Shown here: in pieces, positions 1-6,527 of the stretch
Numbering within the stretch: position 1 is the stretch's first letter
Layout of the letters: every line of letters begins with the position of its first letter
Assembly: GCA_900547135.1 (NCBI GenBank)
Contig: URFJ01000090.1
Coordinates: 1-8,024, forward strand
Source of the DNA: an uncultured Eubacteriales bacterium
Lineage (GTDB): Bacteria > Bacillota > Clostridia > Christensenellales > CAG-138
Direction of reading: 5' to 3'
DNA: 8,024 nucleotides
Made by a program: the position numbers and the translations under genes
Notes under the pieces: model-generated
Told to the model about the DNA's origin: nothing
The model's database searches: none
What the model saw: the letters and a program-made list of their open reading frames with translations, nothing else

Positions 1-903
1 AATTATGGAACATATGAACTGATGTATGGGTTTTTAAAATCCGCCAGGGATTTGGGGCGACCGTCAATGCTGTTTAAATACGAGGACGGTAAAGCGCTTG
101 AAGCTGTGGAAAACGCGTATGAAAGCGGATGTCGGGGTTTGCTAATCATGAGCGACGGAGGCGCAAACGCTGCAGCGATTGAACGGGCAAAGGAATATGG
201 TATTAAGGTGGTAGTTCCCGTGGAGAAGTATGAGCCTGATGCAGACAACGCTAATATATATATTGATGATACGAAATACATGGAAGACGCATGCCTGGTA
301 ATCGCCGAACGAATGGAACAACGGGGGCTTGATCTGGGAACCATACTTGTTTATGGCTCCCAAACTCAAAGGGAATTTGAATCGTTTTCAAATACCCTTA
401 AAGCCCACTACCCTCAATATAGCGTAGCTCAGCTGACGAGAACGGGCAGCAGCGAACAGAGCGATATAGATAAGCTTAGCGGCTATCTTTATGACAACCG
501 GCATATAAAGGGCATGTTTGTAACGGATGCTGCGTCTACACCAATAGCGGCGGCGGCGCGCAAAAACGCTCAGGAGCTATACCGGTCAGAAGATGCGGAG
601 GACACGGAGCGCCCCGATGAAACGCCGGAGGGTGCTCTGGATAACAGCAAAATAGCCGTAACCATATGCGGATCCGAGTTGTCGGATGAAAACATAGCCC
701 TGCTAAGCGGCAACGATATATATGGATTGTCGGTAACGCCTTATTTTGACGTGGCTGCTCAGTCTGTAATACTTCTTGACGGACTGATGTCGGAATATGT
801 TACCGTGAAAAGCTTTAGCGTAAGAAGGTCCATAGCCAGGAATGAGACGATTGCCAGATATGTTGGCATATATGATGAGATAAAGGAACTCTTTGGCCAA
901 TAA
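1..903 (+). CDS. Periplasmic-binding-protein-like (type I, sugar-binding family) protein, 5' partial
   Basis: The reading frame is open to base 1, so the gene starts outside the window; the Met codon at 22 lies inside the protein and is not a credible start. About 300 residues are visible. They alternate strands and helices as in type I periplasmic binding proteins: an 'A.ESGCRGLLIMSDGGA..AAIERAKEYGIKVVVPV' type pattern (bases about 100-230), a hinge-like 'ILVYGS' strand (about 340-360), 'IKGMFVTDA' (about 505-534), and a C-terminal 'SVTPYFDVAAQSVILLDGL' helix region typical of the Peripla_BP_4 group. Such proteins bind small solutes, often sugars, for ABC importers or sensor kinases. An acidic, Pro-containing linker (586-651) interrupts the C-terminal lobe. 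The signal peptide, if any, is outside the window, so location and ligand are unknown. It ends 18 bases before the rodA ATG with no terminator between, so cotranscription is likely. The fold is fairly secure; a transport role is inference. Confidence 0.75.
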   Translation, partial: NYGTYELMYGFLKSARDLGRPSMLFKYEDGKALEAVENAYESGCRGLLIMSDGGANAAAIERAKEYGIKVVVPVEKYEPDADNANIYIDDTKYMEDACLVIAERMEQRGLDLGTILVYGSQTQREFESFSNTLKAHYPQYSVAQLTRTGSSEQSDIDKLSGYLYDNRHIKGMFVTDAASTPIAAAARKNAQELYRSEDAEDTERPDETPEGALDNSKIAVTICGSELSDENIALLSGNDIYGLSVTPYFDVAAQSVILLDGLMSEYVTVKSFSVRRSIARNETIARYVGIYDEIKELFGQ

Positions 904-921
904 CGGCCGAGTGTGATACCA

Positions 922-2112
922 ATGAGCCGTGTAGAAAAGAAATTATGGAAGCGTATTGATTGGATAACGCTGATTATCGTGTTTGCATTGGTTGGCTTTG
1001 GGCTGATTAGCCTGGCCAACATAATGGCCACGCCGTTTAGTGGCCAGGAGCAAAGCCTGAGCGATTATATTAGTAAGCTCAATATTGAATACGTGCAGAA
1101 GCAGGCCCAGAATTTTATGTTCGGGCTTGCGGCCATGATAATGATATTAGTTATTGATTATCAGATTTATAAGCCGCTGATTTCTTATGTTTATATCGGC
1201 AATCTCGCCCTGCTGGCGTTATTATTCGTAGTCGGAGAAATACGGGGCGGCGCGCTTGGATGGTTTGTTCTTGAACAGATCGACAGGGCACTTCAGCCAT
1301 CTGAACTGTGTAAGGTTACGCTTATAGTCCTTTTATCAAAGATAGTATCACGGGCTATGGACAAGGACGGCGGGCTAAAACACTTTAAGGACATAGCGAC
1401 ATGCCTGGTGCTGTGCGCTATTCCAGCGGGTATAGTCATATGGCAATCCGACTTTGGCACGGCGTTTGTATTCATAATAATTTTGATCTGCATATTTTTC
1501 GTGGGCCGGATAAGCTGGAAGTATATAATCGCCGCGCTCGTTATAGCGGCCATTGTATTCCCTATATGCTACCTTTATTTGTTTGACGATTACCAGCGGC
1601 TCAGGATCGACGTGTTCTTAAATCCTGATTTGGACCCTCTCAATGCAGGCTATAATGTATCGCGATCAAAGATTGCTATAGGCTCGGGCCAAATGTGGGG
1701 TAAGGGCTACTTTACGGAAGGTACGCTGGCTCAGCTTAGGTTTGTGCCGCATAGGAATACGGATTTTATCTTTTCAGGCATCGGTGAAGGCCTTGGGTTT
1801 GTCGGGGGGGCCGTATTAATAATAACATATTTTCTGTTAGCGTTCAGATGGCTATGGGTTGCGATTAAGGCAAAGGACAATTTCGGTACATGCCTTGTGG
1901 TCGGCTCTATTGGAATGCTTATAGCCCACGTTTTTGAGAATATTGGCATGACTATCGGCTTAATGCCGGTTACGGGTATCCCGTTGCCCTTTATCAGCTA
2001 CGGCGGGTCTAATATGCTTACCAACATGCTTTGCGTAGGTATTGTGTTGAATGTATGGATGCGAAGACCCCAGAAAAAGGATGGCTTTAACCAGGCAAAG
2101 CTGCGATTGTAA
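922..2112 (+). CDS. rodA: SEDS-family peptidoglycan glycosyltransferase, RodA/FtsW type
   Basis: An integral membrane enzyme that polymerises lipid II into glycan strands, working with a class B penicillin-binding protein; RodA serves elongation, FtsW division. About 396 residues with roughly ten hydrophobic segments. Family motifs in order: 'LQPSELCKV' (about residues 124-132), 'QSDFGTA' (175-181), 'GSGQMWGKG' (254-262), 'FVPHRNTDFIF' (274-284), whose Asp281 matches the proposed catalytic Asp of RodA, and 'GIPLPFISYGGS' (352-363). Length is normal for RodA. I prefer ATG 922 because GAGTG at 909-913 lies 8 bases upstream; GTG 913 in the same frame has no ribosome site. RodA is preferred over FtsW mainly from position just before spoIVFA/spoIVFB, a place where clostridia usually carry rodA. 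Two positions in the catalytic loop differ from the usual HTDFIF...GEELG (Asn for His, Gly for the second Glu). Confidence 0.9.
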   Translation: MSRVEKKLWKRIDWITLIIVFALVGFGLISLANIMATPFSGQEQSLSDYISKLNIEYVQKQAQNFMFGLAAMIMILVIDYQIYKPLISYVYIGNLALLALLFVVGEIRGGALGWFVLEQIDRALQPSELCKVTLIVLLSKIVSRAMDKDGGLKHFKDIATCLVLCAIPAGIVIWQSDFGTAFVFIIILICIFFVGRISWKYIIAALVIAAIVFPICYLYLFDDYQRLRIDVFLNPDLDPLNAGYNVSRSKIAIGSGQMWGKGYFTEGTLAQLRFVPHRNTDFIFSGIGEGLGFVGGAVLIITYFLLAFRWLWVAIKAKDNFGTCLVVGSIGMLIAHVFENIGMTIGLMPVTGIPLPFISYGGSNMLTNMLCVGIVLNVWMRRPQKKDGFNQAKLRL

Positions 2113-2118
2113 GCTCAG

Positions 2119-2130
2119 AAATACGTATTT
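2119..2130. repeat. 12-base perfect palindrome just after rodA
   Basis: AAATACGTATTT is its own reverse complement. It begins six bases after the rodA stop codon. It is a possible protein-binding site, but a palindrome this short and AT-rich can occur by chance, and no known operator is recognised. Confidence 0.35.
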
Positions 2131-2138
2131 AAACGGGA

Positions 2139-2163
2139 TAAAGGGGGCGAAATGCCTCCTTTA
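2139..2163 (+). terminator. Terminator-like hairpin after rodA
   Basis: TAAAGGGGGC (2139-2148) pairs over ten positions, one of them G-T, with GCCTCCTTTA (2154-2163) around a GAAAT loop. It lies 26 bases after the rodA stop and before the sporulation promoter, the right place to end the upstream transcript. The following bases are not a strong T run, so it may be a weak intrinsic terminator or a 3' stabilising hairpin. Confidence 0.5.
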
Positions 2164-2227
2164 ATGCTTAACCTCCATTAATTATTGAAAAAACCGTTTT
2201 AAATACAACACATTAAGTCATTCAGAA

Positions 2228-2243
2228 CTATAACCTGTTATAG
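2228..2243. promoter_or_regulatory. Operator-like inverted repeat upstream of spoIVFA
   Basis: CTATAAC and GTTATAG form a perfect 7-base inverted repeat with a 2-base centre, the size and symmetry of a dimeric repressor site. It is about 115 bases upstream of the sigma-E-like promoter, so it would not block that promoter directly. CATAAT at 2244-2249 adjoins it and could be a weak -10 element with TTCAGA at 2221-2226. No regulator is recognised. Confidence 0.3.
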
Positions 2244-2343
2244 CATAATACCCTTAAGTCGCAAAATTTATTAAGAACGATAGGCCACGACCGCCTAAAT
2301 ATTACGATCTTTCTATATTAAAAGTTGTTTAAGCCACTCTGCA

Positions 2344-2370
2344 ATATTCCGGCGCTCGCCAACATATTAA
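2344..2370 (+). promoter_or_regulatory. Sigma-E-like sporulation promoter for the spoIVF pair
   Basis: ATATT at 2344-2348, a 14-base spacer, then CATATTAA at 2363-2370. The Bacillus sigma-E consensus is about ATATT, 14 bases, CATACAnT: here the -35 core and the spacing match exactly and the CATA of the -10 matches, while the last four bases do not. Transcription would start near 2377, about 20 bases before the ATG, leaving room for the ribosome site. The spoIVF operon is sigma-E-controlled in B. subtilis, so context supports the call. Confidence 0.6.
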
Positions 2371-2383
2371 TAATCAGATAAAG

Positions 2384-2391
2384 TGGGGGTG
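2384..2391 (+). promoter_or_regulatory. Ribosome binding site of spoIVFA
   Basis: The GGGGG core at 2385-2389 lies seven bases before ATG 2397. It fixes the start of the SpoIVFA-like gene and sits just downstream of the predicted transcription start. Confidence 0.6.
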
Positions 2392-2396
2392 CTTAT

Positions 2397-3089
2397 ATGA
2401 ATAAACCTGAAAAGATTGAACTTTCCGGTTTTGTCACAACTGAAACGCGGCAGGGACGCCGCCGGTTTAACAGGGGAAGTACGCAAAAGGGCGGCAGGGG
2501 AAGGAAACGCCGTGGCTCTTTCGACGCTTCCGGGGCATCGTCCATGCTTCTTAAGTTTGGCATATGCGCTGCGGCATGCGCCCTGGTATTATTGATAAAG
2601 TGGGTTGATACTCCGCTTACAAACAGTGCCCTGGAAAGCATAAAGGAAATAATTGACGATGGCGGGAGCGAGATGGAGGAGCCGGCGGGAAAGTTGAAGT
2701 TTGTGGAGCTTCCGGGCCTATTGTCAGTGTTCGCACAGAAAGGAGACATGGTAGCCCCTGTAGAGTTTTCAAGGAGCGAACTGCTCGAAAACGGCAACCT
2801 TGCGAGGTTTTTTTCACAAGGTTCGGCAGCTGTGATATGCGTTAAGGACGGAAGGGTTAAGTCGGTCGGCCAGGATGCGTCACTTGGCGGATATGTAACG
2901 GTATCCCATGACAACGATATAACAACGGTATACTATGGCCTTGATGAAATCATTGTTGAAGAGGGCCAGCCGCTTAGGCGGCTTGATAACCTTGGGAAAT
3001 TGGGCGCTGACGGCGTATTAAGCATGGCCATAACAAAGGGCGGCAAACCGCAGGATGTAAGCAAGTATATAGATATTCAGGGGAACTGA
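2397..3089 (+). CDS. spoIVFA: SpoIVFA-like membrane protein with degenerate M23 (LytM-like) domain
   Basis: A likely partner and inhibitor of the SpoIVFB protease in the outer forespore membrane during sporulation. The 230 residues comprise a strongly basic N-terminal tail (about 18-40, rich in Arg, Gly and Lys), one transmembrane segment (about 50-68), an acidic linker (about 81-96), and a C-terminal M23-like domain (about 115-226). The M23 scaffold shows as 'GGYVTVSHDNDITTVYYG' (164-181), 'VEEGQPLRRLDNLGKLG' (187-203) and a closing 'VSKYI'. The zinc-site LHxE stretch reads 'LSMAITK' and the early HxxxD site is missing, so it should not be an active peptidase, as in SpoIVFA. The basic tail before the membrane segment suggests the tail faces the mother cell and the domain the intermembrane space. 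Its stop shares a base with the spoIVFB start. The name rests on architecture and the neighbouring gene; a generic M23-family annotation would also fit. Confidence 0.75.
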   Translation: MNKPEKIELSGFVTTETRQGRRRFNRGSTQKGGRGRKRRGSFDASGASSMLLKFGICAAACALVLLIKWVDTPLTNSALESIKEIIDDGGSEMEEPAGKLKFVELPGLLSVFAQKGDMVAPVEFSRSELLENGNLARFFSQGSAAVICVKDGRVKSVGQDASLGGYVTVSHDNDITTVYYGLDEIIVEEGQPLRRLDNLGKLGADGVLSMAITKGGKPQDVSKYIDIQGN

Positions 3090-3961
3090 TGCGAATCTGT
3101 TCGATCAGGCATATTAGTGTGGAATGCAGCTTGCCCGTATTGCTTATAATACCGCTTGCCGCGATATTTGAGATGCTGGACATACTGCTGATGGCATTTA
3201 TTGCGCTTTCGGCGCATGAGCTCTGTCACGCGTATACGGCCCGAAGCTTGGGCGTTGGGGTAGTTAAAATCGAGGTACAGCCCTTTGGCTTTGTAGCCAG
3301 GCTTAAGGAAAACTCATATTTGTCGGTTCACTCTGAGTTAGCTATAGCATCAGCCGGTCCCGTATGCAGTTTTATAATCGGCACAGCGTGCGTTGCGGCG
3401 CGTCAGCTCTTTCCAGCTATCGATGAAGCGCTGTCAGTTTTTTCGTCTATTAATTTAACAATAGCAATTATTAATCTCCTTCCCGCGCTTCCGCTTGACG
3501 GCGGCAGAATGCTGCGCGCCGCCATATCGATGATCTCAAGCAAGAGAACCGCTACCATGATAACGGCATATATTGGCGTTGTAATTGGAGCTGCGATTCT
3601 CGCTCTGGGTATTTATGGGATTATAAAGGGCCTTATAAATATTACGGTTCTCGTAATGGGATTATTTTTGTTAATTGCTGCGTTAAAGGAGCTAAAATGC
3701 GCTGAGGGCGCACAGATGAGGGCTATGATACGAAGATCCGATGTGCTGAGAAAGGGTGAAGCGCTTCAGGTTCGCCAGCTGGCACTGAGAGGGGACGCTG
3801 TCGTGGGAACGGCGCTTAGGCTGCTTTCGTCGGGATACTACAACCTGATCGTTGTCATTGATGAAAGAATGAGCGTGATGGGCTATCTTGACGAGGGGGC
3901 TTTGCTGGACGGAATCGCTAGAAAGGGATCGGATACAACACTTAAATCTTTAATTGATTGA
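3089..3961 (+). CDS. spoIVFB: SpoIVFB-like site-2 (M50) intramembrane metalloprotease
   Basis: In Bacillus this enzyme cleaves the membrane-bound pro-sequence of sigma-K in the mother cell, switching on late sporulation genes. The 290-residue protein has the zinc motif HELCH at residues 43-47 (Glu44 catalytic) and the second motif N..PALPLDGG with Asn129 and Asp137; these numbers agree with those I recall for B. subtilis SpoIVFB, which supports the ATG at 3089. Multiple hydrophobic segments span residues 12 to about 205. The C-terminal part (about 215-290) resembles the single CBS-type domain of SpoIVFB, with 'RRSDVLRKG', 'GYYNLIVVIDE' and 'VMGYLDEGALLDG'. The start overlaps the upstream stop as TGATG, with AGGGGA at 3079-3084, so translation is coupled to the SpoIVFA-like partner. 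The gene for its presumed substrate, sigma-K, is not in the window. Confidence 0.9.
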   Translation: MRICSIRHISVECSLPVLLIIPLAAIFEMLDILLMAFIALSAHELCHAYTARSLGVGVVKIEVQPFGFVARLKENSYLSVHSELAIASAGPVCSFIIGTACVAARQLFPAIDEALSVFSSINLTIAIINLLPALPLDGGRMLRAAISMISSKRTATMITAYIGVVIGAAILALGIYGIIKGLINITVLVMGLFLLIAALKELKCAEGAQMRAMIRRSDVLRKGEALQVRQLALRGDAVVGTALRLLSSGYYNLIVVIDERMSVMGYLDEGALLDGIARKGSDTTLKSLID

Positions 3962-4023
3962 CCTTAACGCTTATTGCTGTTACACTGTACGCATGTCAAT
4001 ACGGCTTAATTCAGGCCGTCAAT

Positions 4024-4028
4024 GGAGG
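4024..4028 (+). promoter_or_regulatory. Ribosome binding site that points to a TTG start
   Basis: GGAGG lies two bases before ATG 4031, too close, and overlaps ATG 4022, but is eight bases before TTG 4037, an ideal distance. It therefore favours TTG 4037 as the start of the radical SAM gene. The 60-base spacer before it also holds a small inverted repeat, ACGGC (4001-4005) with GCCGT (4015-4019). Confidence 0.55.
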
Positions 4029-4036
4029 CCATGTTT

Positions 4037-5872
4037 TTGAATAAGGATACATTAGAGCTCCTGTTAGGCAGGGTAGAAAAGCCGTCGCGCTATACGGGCG
4101 GCGAGTTGAATATGACGTTAAAAGAGGATGCGGACGTAAAGTTTGCTCTTTGCTTTCCTGATGTATATGAGATCGGCATGTCGCATTTAGGGTCGAGAAT
4201 AATCTACAATATTTTAAATTCCCGTGAAGATACGGTTTGCGAACGTGCCTTTGCGCCATGGATAGATATGGAGGCGGCAATGAGGGAGCGTGAGATTCCG
4301 CTGTTTTCACTGGAGAGTATGCGCCCCCTAAACGAATTTGATATAATTGGATTTTCGCTGTTGTATGAGATGTGTTACAGCAACATATTGACAATGCTGG
4401 ATCTGTCCGGCATTCCGTTTTATTCCAGAGACAGGAAGGAGGATGATCCTCTAATAGTGTGCGGCGGGCCATGTACATGCAACCCAGAGCCGGTTGCGCC
4501 GTTTATGGACGCTGTGATGATAGGCGACGGAGAGGAATTGGTAGGGGAGTTTATATCAACCTATAAGCGCGCAAGAACCAGCGGGCTTGACAGGCGGGGG
4601 ACTTTACGGGAGCTTTCAAAAATAAGCGGCGTTTATATACCAATGATGTACGAGGACGAGTACGATGTTAACGGGAGGTTCACCAGGTTAAACAAGCTTG
4701 CCCCCTCAGCCCCAGACAGGGTAACCCGGCGCGTGGTTAAGGACCTTAATTCAGCGGAATATATAGGCAAACCCATTGTGCCTTATATGAGCATCGTACA
4801 TGACCGTATTGCGCTTGAGATATTCCGGGGCTGCACGCGGGGATGCAGGTTCTGCCAGGCAGGGTTTATATACAGGCCTGTTAGGGAGCGCAGCAAGGAC
4901 AAGCTTATGGAGCAGGCCAAAGGGCTGGTTTCGTGTACGGGATATGATGAGATATCGCTGTTTTCACTGAGCACCGGCGACTATTCTGACATCCATAGCC
5001 TTGTTCCTGAGATTATTGATACGTTTAAAAACGAGCGCGTATCTATATCACTTCCATCGCTCAGGATCGATTCATTTTTAAAGGACGATCTTGAAAGAAT
5101 ACAGTCGGTTAGAAAATCGGGGCTTACCTTTGCGCCGGAAGCCGGTACTCAGCGCATGAGGGATGTAATAAATAAAGGCGTTACAGAAGAGGATCTTTTG
5201 CGGAGCGTGCGCGACGCTTTTGAATCCGGATGGACAGGCGTTAAGCTCTACTTTATGCTGGGCCTTCCTACGGAAACGGATGAGGACCTGATGGGAATTG
5301 CCGACCTTGCCCGCAAGGTATCCGCAGAGTTTTATTCATTGCCAAAGGAAAAGCGTGGCAAGGGCCTTAGAATTACCGTAAGCGTATCCTCCTTTGTTCC
5401 AAAGCCGTTTACCCCGTTTCAATGGGAGCCGCAGGATAGTGCGGAAATGATATTTAGTAAGCAAAGTAAGCTCAAGGTTGCGCTAAAGGGCATACGCGGC
5501 GTAGAATTCGCCTATCACGCTCCGCATACAAGCGCTCTTGAGGCTGTGTTTGCCAGGGGCGACAGGCGTTTGGCGGAGGTGCTGGTAAAGGCGTATAATA
5601 AGGGCGCTCGGTTTGATTCATGGGATGAATGCTTTAAGAGGGAACATTATTCAGAGGCGTTTTTGGAGTGCGGGTTGGATCCGGCGGAATACGCAAACCG
5701 GCGGCGCGACCTGGAAGAGCCGCTGCCATGGTCGCATGTGGATATGCTGGTGACTGAGGATTATCTAAAGGGTGAATATTTAAAGGCGATGAGGGCGGCT
5801 ACAACGAGGGACTGCAGGCAGGGCTGCAATGGATGTTTTGGAGAAAGATATGCGGATTATTGCAAGATTTGA
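4037..5872 (+). CDS. B12-binding-type radical SAM protein (TIGR03960-like)
   Basis: A radical S-adenosylmethionine enzyme of unknown reaction. From TTG 4037 it has 611 residues; ATG 4022 or 4031 would add five or two. The N-terminal 'VEKPSRYTGGE' (about 13-23) is the family hallmark. Next comes a Rossmann-like region resembling a cobalamin-binding domain (about 35-190: 'FALCFPDVYEIGMSHLG', 'VCGGPCTCNPEPVAPFMDA', 'GDGEE'); I do not see the classic DxHxxG ligand motif, so B12 binding is unproven. The radical SAM core follows, with Cys266, Cys270 and Cys273 in 'CTRGCRFC', the iron-sulfur site, then 'FAPEAGTQRMRDVINKG' and 'KLYFMLGLPTETDED'. The C-terminus has a second CxxxCxxC (Cys593, 597, 600) and Cys609, possibly another cluster. 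It overlaps the next gene, its usual partner, which in some bacteria I recall as fused to it. RNA or protein modification is a guess from context only. Confidence 0.88.
   Translation: MNKDTLELLLGRVEKPSRYTGGELNMTLKEDADVKFALCFPDVYEIGMSHLGSRIIYNILNSREDTVCERAFAPWIDMEAAMREREIPLFSLESMRPLNEFDIIGFSLLYEMCYSNILTMLDLSGIPFYSRDRKEDDPLIVCGGPCTCNPEPVAPFMDAVMIGDGEELVGEFISTYKRARTSGLDRRGTLRELSKISGVYIPMMYEDEYDVNGRFTRLNKLAPSAPDRVTRRVVKDLNSAEYIGKPIVPYMSIVHDRIALEIFRGCTRGCRFCQAGFIYRPVRERSKDKLMEQAKGLVSCTGYDEISLFSLSTGDYSDIHSLVPEIIDTFKNERVSISLPSLRIDSFLKDDLERIQSVRKSGLTFAPEAGTQRMRDVINKGVTEEDLLRSVRDAFESGWTGVKLYFMLGLPTETDEDLMGIADLARKVSAEFYSLPKEKRGKGLRITVSVSSFVPKPFTPFQWEPQDSAEMIFSKQSKLKVALKGIRGVEFAYHAPHTSALEAVFARGDRRLAEVLVKAYNKGARFDSWDECFKREHYSEAFLECGLDPAEYANRRRDLEEPLPWSHVDMLVTEDYLKGEYLKAMRAATTRDCRQGCNGCFGERYADYCKI
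5840..5843 (+). promoter_or_regulatory. Ribosome binding site deciding the start of the DUF2344 gene
   Basis: GGAG lies six bases before ATG 5850 inside the 3' end of the radical SAM gene. ATG 5829 upstream in the same frame lacks a comparable site and would add seven residues not seen in the family. Confidence 0.5.
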
Positions 5873-6527
5873 AAAGAATAACTCGGTAAGGTTTGTTTCC
5901 CACCTTGATATACAAAGGCTGTTCCATCGCGCAATGAGGCGTGCGGAGCTTCCAATCGCGTATTCAAATGGATTTAACCCACATCCGCTTATGTCTTTTG
6001 CAACAGCCCTTTCCGTGGGAGTTACAAGCGAAGCGGAGTGGTTTGACGTAAAGCTTACTGAGCATATGGAGCCCTCCGTCTTTATGGAGCGGTTAAACGG
6101 AACGCTGCCCAACGGGTTCGCGATAAAAGAGGCATGTAAAGATTCCGCTGCATTGCCTTCGCTGTCAGTGATGATGGCCGCGGCCATGTATAAGGTAAAG
6201 GCCGTTGCAGACGATTATGATTATTCCCTGTTGCAAAATTCTATTGAAAATATGATGAGCGGCAGTATAATGGTTAAAAAACGCGGTAAAGGCGGCGAGC
6301 GCGAGGTAGATCTAAGACCGCTGGTAAAAAAGATAGAATTAATTAATGTAACTGACAATTACGCTGAACTGATGGTGTTGGGTAGTATTAGCGCAGGCGA
6401 AAGCCTAAATATGGATCTTCTCCTGAATAGGTTAAAAGAGTATTGGACCGGCAACGCACATTTCCTAGTGCATCGGCAGTGTATATATTCGCATGATGGA
6501 AGGTTATTTCCAAAATTGGAGGTCTGA
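5850..6527 (+). CDS. Radical SAM-associated DUF2344 protein (TIGR03936-like)
   Basis: Small soluble protein nearly always found beside, or fused to, the preceding radical SAM enzyme; its role is unknown, and it is best regarded as a partner or substrate-handling subunit. From ATG 5850 it has 225 residues and begins 'MRIIARFEKNNSVRFVSHLD', the expected family N-terminus. Other conserved stretches are 'RAMRRAELPIAYSNGFNPHP' (about 26-45) followed by 'SFATALSVGVTSEAEWFDV'. The C-terminal half is poorly conserved and ends with an 'HRQCIYSHDGR' segment. It overlaps the upstream gene by 23 bases and its stop shares a base with the next start (TGATG), so the three genes are translationally linked. 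Confidence in the family is high; no catalytic residues can be assigned. Confidence 0.85.
   Translation: MRIIARFEKNNSVRFVSHLDIQRLFHRAMRRAELPIAYSNGFNPHPLMSFATALSVGVTSEAEWFDVKLTEHMEPSVFMERLNGTLPNGFAIKEACKDSAALPSLSVMMAAAMYKVKAVADDYDYSLLQNSIENMMSGSIMVKKRGKGGEREVDLRPLVKKIELINVTDNYAELMVLGSISAGESLNMDLLLNRLKEYWTGNAHFLVHRQCIYSHDGRLFPKLEV

Noticed and set aside
22..24. ATG 22 as the start of the first gene
   Set aside because: The frame is open to base 1, and the residues before it continue the binding-protein fold; no ribosome site is visible.
2152..2181. Nine-codon reading frame (MPPLMLNLH) behind an AAAGGGGG ribosome-like site, as a leader peptide
   Set aside because: The presumed ribosome site is buried in the hairpin stem, spacing is tight, and the next gene is over 200 bases away with its own promoter.
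2113..2396. Riboswitch or degraded mgsA gene in the rodA-spoIVFA gap
   Set aside because: No known riboswitch core was recognised and no translated stretch resembles methylglyoxal synthase; only small dyad elements and the promoter can be supported.
2393..2914. Long antisense frame opposite the spoIVFA-like gene
   Set aside because: Shadow of the real gene: low-complexity Pro/Ser-rich translation, no ribosome site, and a clear family match on the plus strand.
3962..4023. Promoter for the radical SAM gene in the spacer after spoIVFB
   Set aside because: Only poor -35 and -10 matches at wrong distances were found; the small ACGGC/GCCGT repeat is too short to call a terminator.
4011..4478. 155-codon antisense frame opposite the radical SAM gene
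   Set aside because: The plus strand encodes the conserved family N-terminus here; the antisense product resembles nothing recognisable.
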